Notes: a model not told the origin generated them from the sequence alone. 64,000 nucleotides of DNA from an uncultured Kiloniellaceae bacterium (GCA_947500035.1 CANMQP010000006.1:38899-102898); one strand, 5' to 3'; positions 52,230 through 61,126 are shown, counted from the first letter of the stretch. Made by a program: numbers and translations.

Positions 52230-53750
52230 ATGCCCATGAACGTCCTCCTGATCACCGCCGACCAGTGGCGGGGCGATTGCCTCGGTGCGGTCGGTCATCC
52301 GCTGGTCAAAACCCCGGCGATCGATGCCCTGGCCGCCGAGGGCCTGCTGTTCCGCAATCACTTCTGCCAGGCCGCCCCCTGCGCGCCCGCGCGCGCGTCG
52401 CTGCTGACCGGGCTCTATCAGATGAACCACCGGGTCTGCCGCAACGGCACGCCCCTGGACGCCCGCCACGACAACATCGCCCTGGCCGCGCGGCGCCTGG
52501 GCTACGACCCGGTACTCTTCGGCTACACCGACAGCGCCGTCGATCCGCGCAGCTGCGATCCCGGCGACCCGCGCCTGCTGACCTACGAAGGCGTACTGCC
52601 CGGCTTTACCCAGCGCCAGCCCCTCGACGAAGCCTCGGAAGCCTGGTTCGCCTGGCTGCGCCGCAAGGGCGTAGACGTGCCCCACAAGGGCCTCGACATA
52701 TACCTTCCGGCGGAAGGGCCGGCCGATCCGCCCGGCGGCGCGGCGGCGCGCTACCCCGCTGAGTTCTCGGAGGCCGCTTTCCTTGCCGAGCGTTTCCTGG
52801 ACTACAGCGACGAGATGGGCAGCGCGCCCTGGTTCGCCCACGTCAGCTTCCTGCGCCCTCATCCGCCCTTCATCGCGCCCGAGCCCTACAACCGCATGTA
52901 CGACCCGGACAGCCTGCCCGACTTCGTGCGCGCCGGAAGCCTGGAGGACGAGGCCACGAGCCACCCCTTTCTGGCCCACGTCTTCGAGAGCCAGGCCAAG
53001 TCGAGCTTCGTCGCAGGCGCCCAAGGACTGACCCGGGACTGGGACGATGCCGCCCGGCGTCAGATCCGCGCCAGCTACTACGGTCTGATCTCGGAGGTCG
53101 ACGCCCAGATCGGGCGGATCCTCGATCACCTCAGGGCCAGGGGGCTCTATGACGAGACGCTGATTGTCCTGACCACCGACCACGGCGAGATGGCCGGCGA
53201 TCATCACCTCTTCGGCAAGCTGGGTTACTTCGATCAGGCCAACCACATTCCCCTGATCATCCGCCATCCCGACGCCGAGGACGTCAGGGGCCGGCAGGTC
53301 GAGGCCTTCAGCGAGGCCGTCGATGTGACGCCGACGATCCTGGATTGCCTGGACGCCCGCATTCCGCGCGCCATGGATGGCCGTTCCTTGAAGCCCTTTC
53401 TGGAAGGCCGAACCCCGGCCGACGCGCGCAGCGAGGTTCACTGGGAGTTCGATTTCCGCGAGGTCGTCAACGGAACAGCTCAGGACGCCCTCGGCCTGGC
53501 GCTCGACGACTGCAGTCTCGCCGTGATCCGCGACACGGCCTTCAAGTACGTCCACTTCACCGGCCTGCCGCCCCTGCTCTTCGACCTCGCCGCCGATCCC
53601 GCCGAGCTCAAAAATCTCGCCGGGGATCCGGCCCACCAGGGCACACGCCTGCGCTATGCGGAGAAGCTGCTTTCCTGGCGTGCGCGGCATCTCGACCGCA
53701 CCCTGACCGGCCTGGAACTGACCCCCGAGGGCGTGCGCGGCAGCCTGTGA
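52230..53750 (+). CDS. Sulfatase family enzyme
   Basis: 506 residues. The formylglycine signature is CAPARASLLTG (C51-x-P-x-R), the modified residue of type I sulfatases. Metal-binding segments are TADQWRGD at the N-terminus and TTDHGEMAGDHHLFGK later. There is no signal peptide, so it is probably cytoplasmic. Such enzymes remove sulfate (some members cleave phosphonate esters) from small esters or glycans. Together with the sulfotransferase gene near 9.7 kb it suggests sulfated compounds in this organism (weak inference). Confidence 0.9.
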   Translation: MPMNVLLITADQWRGDCLGAVGHPLVKTPAIDALAAEGLLFRNHFCQAAPCAPARASLLTGLYQMNHRVCRNGTPLDARHDNIALAARRLGYDPVLFGYTDSAVDPRSCDPGDPRLLTYEGVLPGFTQRQPLDEASEAWFAWLRRKGVDVPHKGLDIYLPAEGPADPPGGAAARYPAEFSEAAFLAERFLDYSDEMGSAPWFAHVSFLRPHPPFIAPEPYNRMYDPDSLPDFVRAGSLEDEATSHPFLAHVFESQAKSSFVAGAQGLTRDWDDAARRQIRASYYGLISEVDAQIGRILDHLRARGLYDETLIVLTTDHGEMAGDHHLFGKLGYFDQANHIPLIIRHPDAEDVRGRQVEAFSEAVDVTPTILDCLDARIPRAMDGRSLKPFLEGRTPADARSEVHWEFDFREVVNGTAQDALGLALDDCSLAVIRDTAFKYVHFTGLPPLLFDLAADPAELKNLAGDPAHQGTRLRYAEKLLSWRARHLDRTLTGLELTPEGVRGSL

Positions 53751-53867
53751 GGGAGCCGAAACGTCCGCTGTGACATTTGTATGTCATAACGATGGGATAA
53801 CTCGGGATTTCGGGGGATAAAAACCGCCAAAACGAAATGGATAATCCCGGTTCTGCGGCGAACAGGT

Positions 53868-54860
53868 TTAGGCAGCGGCGCGGCCGTCCTGAGCGGCGCG
53901 GACCTGTTCCAGGGCCTCGAGAATGACCTGAGGCCCGGCGCCGGGCAGATGGGCGTTCTCGCTGAGATAGCGCCGCCAGAGCCGCGCGCCCCGCTCGCCG
54001 TTGAAAAGGCCCAGGATGTGGCGCGTCAGGTGCTTGACCGGCACGCCCCCGGACGCCAGCTTTTCGGCGTAAGGCATGAGATTCATTACGATTTCCGGAC
54101 GCGTCGCAACCGGACGCGTGCTCCCGAAGATGCGCTGATCGGCCTCGGCAAGAATGTAGGGATCGTGATAGGCCGCACGTCCGATCATGACCCCATCCAC
54201 CCGTTCCAGATGCCCGAGAGATTCGTTCAGATCCTGCACGCCGCCGTTCAGGACGACCGCCAGATCCGGAAAATCCTCTTTCAGACGATAGACCACATCG
54301 TAGCGCAGCGGCGGGATTTCGCGGTTTTGCTTGGGACTCAGGCCGCTCAGCCAGGCCTTGCGCGCATGAATGATCACCGTCGTGGTGCCGACCGCCACAA
54401 GTTTCCCAACAAAATCAGAGAGTTCCGCATAGGAGTCCTGCTCGTCGATCCCGATCCTGGTCTTGACCGTCACCTCGATCGGCGCCCGGCGCATGGCCTC
54501 GACACAGCGCGCCACGAGATCGGGCTCCGCCATCAGGCAGGCGCCGAAACGCCCGCGCTGCACCCGGTCGCTCGGGCAGCCGACATTCAGGTTGATCTCG
54601 TCGTAGCCATAGTCCGCCGCCGCACGGGCGCAGGTTTCCAGATCGTCCGGATCCGAGCCGCCGACCTGCAGCGCCACCGGATGCTCGCTCGGATCAAAGA
54701 CCAGAAAACGATCCCGGTCCCCATGCACGATTGCGCCCGCGGGAACCATCTCGCTGTAGAGCAGGGTCCGCTGGGTCAGCAAGCGATGGAAGACCCGGCA
54801 ATGGCGATCCGTCCAGTCCATCATCGGGGCAACAGAAAGTATTTTTTCTTTATATTTCAA
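53868..54860 (-). CDS. dusA: tRNA-dihydrouridine synthase A
   Basis: 330 residues. Hallmarks are SVAPMMDWTDRHCRVF, LNVGCPSDRVQRGRFGACLM (catalytic Cys) and VMIGRAAYHDPYIL. DusA reduces uridines in the D-loop of tRNA using FMN. The start is unusual: the visible frame opens with TTG followed by AT-rich codons (KYKEKI), unlike the GC-rich body. The 5' end was probably replaced when the neighbouring island integrated here, a known target for tyrosine integrases. An internal start at the APMMDW methionines is possible. Confidence 0.9.
   Translation of the reverse strand: MKYKEKILSVAPMMDWTDRHCRVFHRLLTQRTLLYSEMVPAGAIVHGDRDRFLVFDPSEHPVALQVGGSDPDDLETCARAAADYGYDEINLNVGCPSDRVQRGRFGACLMAEPDLVARCVEAMRRAPIEVTVKTRIGIDEQDSYAELSDFVGKLVAVGTTTVIIHARKAWLSGLSPKQNREIPPLRYDVVYRLKEDFPDLAVVLNGGVQDLNESLGHLERVDGVMIGRAAYHDPYILAEADQRIFGSTRPVATRPEIVMNLMPYAEKLASGGVPVKHLTRHILGLFNGERGARLWRRYLSENAHLPGAGPQVILEALEQVRAAQDGRAAA
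54811..54860. other. Probable attachment junction (island end) in the dusA 5' end
   Basis: The GC-rich dusA body begins abruptly at the codons of APMMDWTD (complement of 54800-54830), while upstream sequence is AT-rich and leads straight to the integrase gene 133 bases away. Integrases that use the 5' end of dusA give this arrangement. The second attachment copy should lie at the far island end, outside the window; its exact core is not known. Confidence 0.55.
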
Positions 54861-54993
54861 TTATTTATGATACCCTTCAATGGACTAGAACGCGAACGTG
54901 TGCACTTAAAATTGGCTCTGTGTGCACCACTTTGGCCCTCTTTTGATCTCCTTGTGCACAGATATTGCACACGAACACCTGGAGTGAACACGC

Positions 54994-56139
54994 GTGCCGA
55001 CAATCACAAAACTACCCTCCGGCAACTGGCGCGCACAAGTCCGCCGCAAAGGCGGTTATGCGTCGGACAGCTTCAAGCGGCGAAAGGACGCTGAGGAGTG
55101 GGCCCTCGCAACAGAGCGCTGCATCGACCAGGGAATCGCGCCCAAACCCCGCCGCAAAGGATCCGTGAGAACCTTCGGAAGCTTGATCGACCTGCATTTA
55201 CGGGACTTGCACGAGGTTGGCAAGCCAGTGCGGCGGTCGAAGGCAGCCGTCATGAAAGCCCTCAGACTGACTCTTGGAGGTGTTCATATCCCCAAACTCG
55301 ATCGTGCGCGCCTTATCGAATATGGCAAAAAACGCGCAAGACAGGGTGCCGGACCGGCGACATTGGCAATCGATTTCTCCTTTATCCGAACCATTCTCTC
55401 CCACGCAGCGGCTGTTCATGGGATTGATGTCGCCACGGAAGATGTCCGCCTCGCCCGTATCGCGCTCACGCGTCTGGGGCTTATTGGCAGGTCAGTAGAG
55501 CGGGACCGGCGGCCGGACCCGGATGAACTTGACGATTTGATCGAGCATTTCGAAAGCAATCCGCGTCAAATCATTCCAATGGGACGCATCATCCGCTTTG
55601 CGGTCGCCACCGCGCTGCGGGAGGAAGAAATCTGCCGGATCGAATGGTCCGATGTGAACATGAAAAAGAAAACGGTCCTGGTCAGAGATCGAAAGGACCC
55701 CAGGAACAAGGAGGGAAACCATCAGAAGGTCCCGCTTCTAAACCTGACCGGATACGACGCCTGGCAGGTCGTGCTAGAGCAACGCATCATCACGGGCGGC
55801 AAAGGCCGTGTCTTTCCTTACAACAGCAGATCGGCCGGGACAGCATTCCGGCGCGCCTGCAAATACCTGGAAATCGACGACCTTCATTTCCATGACCTGC
55901 GGCATGAAGCAACCAGTCGACTCTTTGAGGCCGGCCTCTCAATCGAGAGAGTCGCGCTCGTGACCGGTCACAAGGATTGGAAGATGCTGAAACGCTACAC
56001 CCACATCAAACCGGAGGAGCTTCACAAGCTTCAGAAAGACAAACAACTCAGCCTTGACGAATACATTAGCATGCTCACGAGCGACGCTATCCTGGAAGCC
56101 GGGGATCAACCCGCAAGCTTGGCGTCCCAGGGGTCATGA
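54994..56139 (+). CDS. int: Tyrosine-type site-specific integrase
   Basis: 381 residues from a GTG with GGAGTGA upstream. The catalytic set is R209 (in ALREEE), K/H region near 245, H300-x-x-R303 (HDLRH), H326 (TGHKD) and Tyr335 (RYTH). The N-terminal part has an Arm-like DNA-binding region (NWRAQVRRKGGY). It lies divergent from dusA and probably drives integration of the island at the dusA 5' end. Confidence 0.92.
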   Translation: MPTITKLPSGNWRAQVRRKGGYASDSFKRRKDAEEWALATERCIDQGIAPKPRRKGSVRTFGSLIDLHLRDLHEVGKPVRRSKAAVMKALRLTLGGVHIPKLDRARLIEYGKKRARQGAGPATLAIDFSFIRTILSHAAAVHGIDVATEDVRLARIALTRLGLIGRSVERDRRPDPDELDDLIEHFESNPRQIIPMGRIIRFAVATALREEEICRIEWSDVNMKKKTVLVRDRKDPRNKEGNHQKVPLLNLTGYDAWQVVLEQRIITGGKGRVFPYNSRSAGTAFRRACKYLEIDDLHFHDLRHEATSRLFEAGLSIERVALVTGHKDWKMLKRYTHIKPEELHKLQKDKQLSLDEYISMLTSDAILEAGDQPASLASQGS

Positions 56140-56213
56140 CAGGATTTGCGAGCTGCCTGTCGAGTCTCTGGTTGAGCCTCAAAAATCCACCGTATGGAAT
56201 CCCGCGCCCGCAA

Positions 56214-56606
56214 TCACACGGCGTTCTTAAGTGTTTGTCCCGCTTTGAAGCGCACGGATTTGGAGGCTTTGATCTTAATCGCATCGCCAGTCCGCGGATT
56301 GATGCCCTTACGGGCAGCACGTTTCGCAACGGAAAAACTCCCAAAGCCAACCAACTGGACGCGCTGGTTCTTTTTCAGGGAGCTGGTGATGGTACCGATC
56401 AGGCCGGAAAGGGTTTCATTGGCCGCCGCCGCCGAGCAGCCGGTCCCGGCTTGAATGACCCCAATCAGATGCTGCCGGTCGCTGACACCGTCAGGTGTTG
56501 CTTTATGCTTCCGGACCGGCGTCTTGGCTGCCTGAACTTTCTTGGGAGCGGGTTTCTTAGGCGCAGCTTTTTTCGCTACGGCTTTCTTAACTGGTTTCTT
56601 GGCCAT
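56214..56606 (-). CDS. HU-family DNA-binding protein with Lys/Ala-rich tail
   Basis: 130 residues. The N-terminal about 38 residues are a Lys/Ala/Pro-rich tail (KKPVKKAVAKKAAPKKPA), as in histone-like proteins. The HU domain follows (GTGCSAAAANETLSGLIG, GFGSFSVAKRAARKG and the DNA-binding arm INPRTGDAIKIKASK). It bends and packs DNA. On the island it may help integration or regulation; it could also be a nucleoid protein. Confidence 0.88.
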   Translation of the reverse strand: MAKKPVKKAVAKKAAPKKPAPKKVQAAKTPVRKHKATPDGVSDRQHLIGVIQAGTGCSAAAANETLSGLIGTITSSLKKNQRVQLVGFGSFSVAKRAARKGINPRTGDAIKIKASKSVRFKAGQTLKNAV

Positions 56607-56768
56607 CAGATATGCTTTCGCTGTGTTTTTATCGGCTGTTACAAGAGATAAGCCGCGAATCGGCGCAAGGTCAAATTACGGCCGTTTCAATCCCTTAGGG
56701 TGTCCGACGGACTGTTGAAATGAGAGTGGCTTTTGACCAACAGGAACAGAGGACGACACTTCTCACTT

Positions 56769-56856
56769 TATGCGTCATACAGCATAAATTTGTTTTATTA
56801 GACTTGGCGCATATATTGTTTTTATGCTCTAAATCCGATATTGTGCTTTTATCGGA
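56769..56856. promoter_or_regulatory. Operator-like inverted repeats upstream of hipB
   Basis: TATGC-N8-GCATA (56769-56786) and TCCGATA-N9-TATCGGA (56834-56856) are perfect inverted repeats in the promoter region of the HipB-like gene, in line with HipB dimers bound at spaced sites. E. coli HipB sites have the pattern TATCC-N8-GGATA, so spacing is similar, sequence differs. Function inferred. Confidence 0.6.
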
Positions 56857-56875
56857 TATAGGGCATAGTCATATC

Positions 56876-57127
56876 ATGACAAATGTAGCCAGAGATCCCA
56901 GGCAACTCGGAACGGCCATACAGCGCGCCCGCAAAAAACTTGGCTGGAATCAGACAAAACTCGGCGAAAAAGCTGGTTTGCGACAAGAGACCATATCGCT
57001 TGTCGAGACGGGCAATCCAGCCGCCAAACTAGAGACTATTCTCGCAGTGCTCGCTGCTCTCGACTTGGAGTTTAGAATCGTCCCTCGAACGAAGGGAAGT
57101 GCTGCCGATATCGAGGATATCTTTTGA
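56876..57127 (+). CDS. hipB: HipB-like antitoxin (XRE family DNA-binding protein)
   Basis: 83 residues from the ATG at 56876; upstream codons belong to the AT-rich promoter. The helix-turn-helix is LGWNQTKLGEKAGLRQETISLVETG (region about 20-45, cited in part), followed by TILAVLAALDLEF. Next to a HipA kinase gene, it is the antitoxin that binds HipA and represses the pair. Its stop TGA overlaps the HipA ATG by one base. Confidence 0.85.
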   Translation: MTNVARDPRQLGTAIQRARKKLGWNQTKLGEKAGLRQETISLVETGNPAAKLETILAVLAALDLEFRIVPRTKGSAADIEDIF

Positions 57128-58449
57128 TGGCGCGCCGACGCCAACTCGCCCCCCTGAATGTCTATTTGAACAACCGTCTTGTCGGCCATTTAACTAGGTC
57201 AGGCCATGGTGCCATCAGCTTTCAATATGACGGGAACTGGCTGGATTGGCCACATACCCTACCCGTTTCCTTGTCTTTACCGCTCCGTGAGACGGCATAT
57301 CACGGTGAGGCAGTTGTTGCCGTGTTCGAGAACCTGCTTCCCGATGTCGAGGCGCTTCGAAGAACAGTCGCTGAAAAGGTCGGCGCACGAGGGACGGACG
57401 CTTACAGCCTGCTTTCCGCTATCGGCCGCGACTGCGTCGGCGCATTACAGTTTGTCGCAGACGATGCGGAACAGCCCGGCGTTGCGGCAGCAATTGAAGG
57501 CGAGACATTGAACGATGCTGCGATAGAACGCCTGCTACAGAATCTTGCGCAAACGCCTTTGGGACTCACGCGCGAAGATGACTTCCGCATTTCCGTCGCC
57601 GGTGCACAGGAAAAGACTGCTTTACTTTGGCATGAGGGACGCTGGAAAAAGCCGATCGGCACGACGCCAACCACACATCTCTTTAAGACGCAGATTGGTG
57701 TCTTGCCGGAAGGCGTCAATCTCTGTAACAGCGTCGAAAACGAGTACTATTGTCTCAAGCTTGTCGAAGCATTCGGATTGCCCGTCAACAGGGTCGAGAT
57801 AAAAACCTTCGGGTCGACAACAGCCTTGGTCATCGAGCGCTTCGATCGAAGATGGACAAAGGATGGACGTCTGCTGCGTCTGCCTCAGGAAGACTGTTGC
57901 CAAGCCCTGTCGGTTCCGCCGACGGTCAAGTATCAGAACCGAGGCGGCCCTGGAATGGTGGATGTTATCAAACTTTTCAGGGGAAGTGACACACCCGCGG
58001 CAGATCAGGAGATTTTTCTGAAGGCGCAACTGCTATTCTGGTTACTCGGTGCCACCGATGGCCATGCCAAGAACTTCAGCCTCTTCCTAAATCCCTCTGG
58101 CAGTTACCGCATGACACCGCTTTACGACATTTTGACGGTCCAACCGAATTTCGATGCACGCGAAATCGAACCAAGGCAATTCAAGCTCGCCATGTCCGTT
58201 GGTAAAAACCGCCACTATCGCGTAGATGAAATTCAGCGAAGACACTTCGAACAAACTGGTGCATCAGCAGGAATGCCCAAAGCAACAGTCCAAAGAGCGA
58301 TCGACGAAATCGAGGCATCAGCCCCGGTGGCTATCTCGAAGGTCGAGAAAGACCTTCCAAAGGATTTTCCGGAAGCAATCCACTGCTCGGTAAGCAAAGC
58401 GATGCAAACGCGCCTAGCGCAGCTACGAAAAGGTAAAAATGTTGGATAA
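57127..58449 (+). CDS. hipA: HipA-like serine/threonine kinase toxin
   Basis: 440 residues, the normal HipA size. FENLLPDVEALRRTVAEK is the N-subdomain, GTTPTTHLFKTQ the ATP-binding loop region, VIERFDRRW the core, and GATDGHAKNFSLFL the catalytic Asp segment. HipA kinases phosphorylate glutamyl-tRNA synthetase or similar targets and cause dormancy. The gene starts one base inside the hipB stop. A MITE-like element follows the stop by 10 bases. Confidence 0.88.
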   Translation: MARRRQLAPLNVYLNNRLVGHLTRSGHGAISFQYDGNWLDWPHTLPVSLSLPLRETAYHGEAVVAVFENLLPDVEALRRTVAEKVGARGTDAYSLLSAIGRDCVGALQFVADDAEQPGVAAAIEGETLNDAAIERLLQNLAQTPLGLTREDDFRISVAGAQEKTALLWHEGRWKKPIGTTPTTHLFKTQIGVLPEGVNLCNSVENEYYCLKLVEAFGLPVNRVEIKTFGSTTALVIERFDRRWTKDGRLLRLPQEDCCQALSVPPTVKYQNRGGPGMVDVIKLFRGSDTPAADQEIFLKAQLLFWLLGATDGHAKNFSLFLNPSGSYRMTPLYDILTVQPNFDAREIEPRQFKLAMSVGKNRHYRVDEIQRRHFEQTGASAGMPKATVQRAIDEIEASAPVAISKVEKDLPKDFPEAIHCSVSKAMQTRLAQLRKGKNVG

Positions 58450-58459
58450 AGCTGCCAGA

Positions 58460-58525
58460 CTAGTGTGATGTTTCTGAAGTTCGCCGCATAATATGCGGCG
58501 AATTTAAGAGACTGAATCACACTAG
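58460..58525. repeat. MITE-like palindromic element, copy 3
   Basis: A 66-bp element with the same 10-bp terminal inverted repeats (CTAGTGTGAT/ATCACACTAG) and inner hairpin (TTCGCCGCATAATATGCGGCGAA) as at 34058 and 34135. It sits just downstream of the HipA gene, 24 kb from the other copies and on the island. Confidence 0.85.
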
Positions 58526-58536
58526 ATTCAATGAGT

Positions 58537-58588
58537 TAGTATCCCGAATCTGAAATTCAATGAAGTGAATTTCAGATTCGGGATACTA
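58537..58588. repeat. Perfect 23-bp-arm palindrome beside the MITE-like element
   Basis: TAGTATCCCGAATCTG... is a perfect inverted repeat with a six-base loop (58560-58565); the outer arms read TAGTATCCCG and CGGGATACTA. A related palindrome is found at 34212-34267 next to the other copies, so it appears to be part of the same mobile unit. Confidence 0.8.
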
Positions 58589-58650
58589 GGGTTTCTTAGC
58601 TTTTCCTCCCGTCGCTTGAGTTGTATAAATATAAATTGAATCAACCTTTT

Positions 58651-58732
58651 ATGGACCGTCCGATCAAGATGATGAAATTCAGCCTCGATCATCTGCCACC
58701 CAAGAAGCAGAAAGAGCTGGAGAGGGTTGTTG
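58651..58732 (+). pseudogene. N-terminal fragment of an MNT/HEPN-type gene interrupted by an IS6 element
   Basis: The frame from the ATG at 58651 reads MDRPIKMMKFSLDHLPPKKQ, then KELERVVE, a start common in nucleotidyltransferase/HEPN proteins. It then runs into the left end of an IS6-family copy (from about 58733), which ends the match. The rest of the gene is not seen. Assignment is tentative. Confidence 0.4.
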
Positions 58733-58922
58733 AGCTTTGTCACGTTAACCGGCGGGCCGAATGCGATACGATTGCGCATGATCAAATTGAGCTTCAAACG
58801 CCACCGGTTCCCGCCTGAAGTCATCCGCCACTCCGTGTGGCTTTACGCTAGGTTCACTTTGAGTTTTCGGGACATCGAAGACCTGTTGGCGGAGCGAGGT
58901 TTGGACATTTCCTATGAGACTG
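58733..58922 (+). mobile_element. IS6-family element, 5' part only (copy A)
   Basis: From AGCTTTGTCACG the sequence is nearly identical to the 5' end of the intact IS6 copy at 59268, up to the codons of ISYET in the transposase N-terminus (MIKLSFKRHRFPPEVIRHSV, starting 58781). It stops at 58922, where another IS end begins. The transposase is truncated after about 47 residues. Confidence 0.75.
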
Positions 58923-59267
58923 GGTTCTGTCGCAAGTATTAAGCAAAGCCAAAGTTTACCTGTAGAGTAGGCGCAATTATCCTGCGAGTTCAGCGAACTG
59001 AAAGAATCCTGACTTGTCCGCTTTGCAAAGTTGGTTTTTGCGAATCATCTGGGCCACTTCAATACCGTCTAGGGTCGCGGCGGCAGATTTGAATGATTTG
59101 AACCCACCCATTGGACAGATCCGTTTTCTGATAAATCTATGATCCCTTGACCGGCAGATGAATGCGGAGCAATCATCGAGAGGGGTGTTCGACGATGTTA
59201 TTGAGATATTTGGATCTGATGATGTCAATCTGAATTGGGCAACCAAACCGAGCCAAAGTCTTGTTAG
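58923..59267 (-). pseudogene. Second IS6-type transposase remnant, disrupted
   Basis: A different IS6-like end (GGGTTCTGTCGCAA, the IS26-group type) starts at 58923. On the minus strand HRFIRKRICPMGGFKSFKSA and TLDGIEVAQMIRKNQL match the C-terminus of IS6-family transposases, and a preceding SKYLNNIVE segment is in another frame, so a frameshift or insertion separates them. The copy is cut off at 59267 by the next IS6 element. Confidence 0.65.
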
Positions 59268-60061
59268 GGCTTTGTCACGTTACCCGGCGGGCCGAATGCG
59301 ATACGATTAGCGCATGATCAAATTGAGCTTCAAACGCCATCGGTTCCCGCCCGAAGTCATCCGCCACTCCGTGTGGCTTTACGCTAGGTTCACTTTGAGT
59401 TTTCGGGACATCGAAGACCTGTTGGCGGAGCGGGGTTTGGACATTTCCTATGAGACTGTCCGCCGCTGGTTCTTGAAGTTTGGAACGCCAATTGCTGCAA
59501 ACCTGCGCCGCATCCGACCCAATGCCAGCGATCACTGGCACCTCGATGAAATGGTGATCGTGATCCAGAGGGGGCGCTATTGGCTCTGGCGCGCAGTCGA
59601 CAATGAAGGCGAAGTGCTGGACTTCCTTGTCCAGAGGAAGCGAGATGCGAGGGCCGCGAAGAAGCTCATGAAAAAGCTGCTCAAAAAGCACGGCTTCGCG
59701 CCAAGCAAGATCATGACGGACAAACTTCGGTCTTACCCCGCGGCCTTTCGAGCCATTGGCCTTGTGGCAGAACATGATCGCAGTCTGAGAGCGAACAACA
59801 GGGCAGAGAACTCGCATCAGCCGGTCCGAAGACGCGAGCGTAAAATGCAAAGGTTCAAGTCACCCGGATCGGCCCAGCATTTCCTCTCCATCCATGCGGC
59901 GACATATAACACCTTCACTCATCAACGCCACCTCAACCGACGATCCTACTTCAAAGAGCTCCGAACCGCAGCTTTCGGTGTTTGGGCGATTGCCGGTGCC
60001 GCCACCTGATCTTGGGCGTGGCCGATCAAACTTTCGGATCCGGAGTTAACGTGTCAATGCC
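59268..60061 (+). mobile_element. Intact-looking IS6-family insertion sequence (copy B)
   Basis: Left end GGCTTTGTCACG (59268-59279) and right end CGTGTCAATGCC (60050-60061) form imperfect terminal inverted repeats. Length is 794 bp, usual for IS6. The single transposase gene fills it. The left part matches copy A, which is truncated. Confidence 0.8.
59314..60009 (+). CDS. IS6-family transposase
   Basis: 231 residues. The DDE set is visible: HLDEM (first Asp), IMTDKL (second Asp) and ENSHQPVRRRER (Glu). The N-terminal RHRFPPEVIRHSVWLYARF and SFRDIEDLLAERGLDISYETV are IS6/IS26-type helix-turn-helix segments. It catalyses replicative transposition of copy B. No internal stop or frameshift was seen. 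Confidence 0.9.
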   Translation: MIKLSFKRHRFPPEVIRHSVWLYARFTLSFRDIEDLLAERGLDISYETVRRWFLKFGTPIAANLRRIRPNASDHWHLDEMVIVIQRGRYWLWRAVDNEGEVLDFLVQRKRDARAAKKLMKKLLKKHGFAPSKIMTDKLRSYPAAFRAIGLVAEHDRSLRANNRAENSHQPVRRRERKMQRFKSPGSAQHFLSIHAATYNTFTHQRHLNRRSYFKELRTAAFGVWAIAGAAT

Positions 60062-60102
60062 GCCTGGAAACATGGCAGAAAATCCTCGCTAAACCGTATC
60101 GG

Positions 60103-60573
60103 ATGCCAAAGCACCACTTTACATTCGCCAACGGACACGTGTTGTTCGACCCTGAAGAACTCTGTAAGGACCTTGCAAAGACTGCGCGATCGGTTCTCGC
60201 ATCTTGGCCTCCATTATCCGATGACGAGCGAGCATCACTTCGGTATGGCCTTGCGATTCAACACGATAAAACAATGGGTTATCTGGAAAAACACCTCACC
60301 ATGCATGCCCGTTACCATGCAATCGGTTTGATACACCTTGTTCTCGATCTTCTTGTTCGCCAGTGGGACGGTTATGCGGTCGATGGCGGAAAGAGTCTAA
60401 CTCGAGTGTTGGCCTCAACCGAGTGCCCTGAGGATGTGAGGACGCTGATACAGCGGCTGCTGTCACCGTGTGAAACCTACGAAATGGTCGATATAGCTGC
60501 AAAGCTCTGCGAGCGTATCTTTGAAATGACCGGGGGACCTGTAAACTTCCATAATGGAGGCATACCCAGATAG
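60103..60573 (+). CDS. Hypothetical helical protein of the island
   Basis: 156 residues. Sequence is mostly helical (LRYGLAIQHDKTMGYLEKHL, then IGLIHLVLDLLVRQWDG), with three or four Cys but no recognised motif. It lies just after IS copy B; a weak start site precedes the ATG. No family assigned; could be an anti-phage or regulatory protein, but this is unknown. Confidence 0.5.
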   Translation: MPKHHFTFANGHVLFDPEELCKDLAKTARSVLASWPPLSDDERASLRYGLAIQHDKTMGYLEKHLTMHARYHAIGLIHLVLDLLVRQWDGYAVDGGKSLTRVLASTECPEDVRTLIQRLLSPCETYEMVDIAAKLCERIFEMTGGPVNFHNGGIPR

Positions 60574-60640
60574 GAAGTGCGAGGTTCAACTTACTCATAC
60601 ATGGAACCAGCCAGTTCCTTAGGGTGTCATTTCGCCCCCT

Positions 60641-60748
60641 CCTGCAACTGACCCCTATATGGCGGCACTCGAGAAAGCGAGTGTTGAAGGCGACATAGAA
60701 CCCTTTGCTCAACTTCTCACCAGGATTATTGAAGAAAGTAAGAGTTAG
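60641..60748 (+). pseudogene. C-terminal remnant of a Fic-family protein
   Basis: The plus frame from 60641 reads PATDPYMAALEKASVEGDIE, then PFAQLLTRIIEESKS and TAG. ALEKASVEGDIxPFAxLL is the typical tail of Fic-domain proteins. The catalytic HPFxxGNG region is missing upstream, so only the tail remains. Confidence 0.5.
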
Positions 60749-60788
60749 ACTGGATCTGGTGCATCACTCGTAGCAGGGCAGTCAGTAG

Positions 60789-61085
60789 ACGACTAAGGAC
60801 TATCGCGACCGGTTGGAGGATCTGGGCATCATCGCCTCCATGAGCCGCAAGGGCAATCCGCGAGACAATGCTGTTGTGGAAAGCTTTTTCTCAAGCCTGA
60901 AGAACGAGCTGACCCATCACCGCAGTTTCATCAACCAGCACCAGGCCAGAAGCGAAATCGTCGGCACCATCGAGATCTTCTTTAACCGAAACCGAGCCCA
61001 CGCGACCCTGCACTACACAAGCCCGGTCGCCTACGAGGAAATGAGCAATACTGCTCGACTTAAATGTCCGAAAAATACGGGCTAG
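60789..61085 (+). pseudogene. IS3-family transposase (integrase core) 3' fragment
   Basis: TTKDYRDRLEDLGIIASMSR and GNPRDNAVVESFFSSLKNEL match the C-terminal DDE core (Glu in DNAVVESFF) of IS3-type OrfB. Upstream it runs into a stop codon, and the N-terminal two thirds are missing. It is a decayed or truncated IS copy. Confidence 0.75.
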
Positions 61086-61126
61086 CTCAACCTGACCCCG
61101 GTCATGGCTCGGATTACATGTTATTG

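Noticed and set aside
52200..53690. 496-residue minus-strand frame opposite the sulfatase
   Set aside because: Antisense reading; the plus frame carries the CxPxR signature and metal motifs.
53771..53786. TGACAT/ATGTCA inverted repeat between the sulfatase and dusA genes
   Set aside because: Six-bp arms only and no T-run; too weak to call a terminator or operator.
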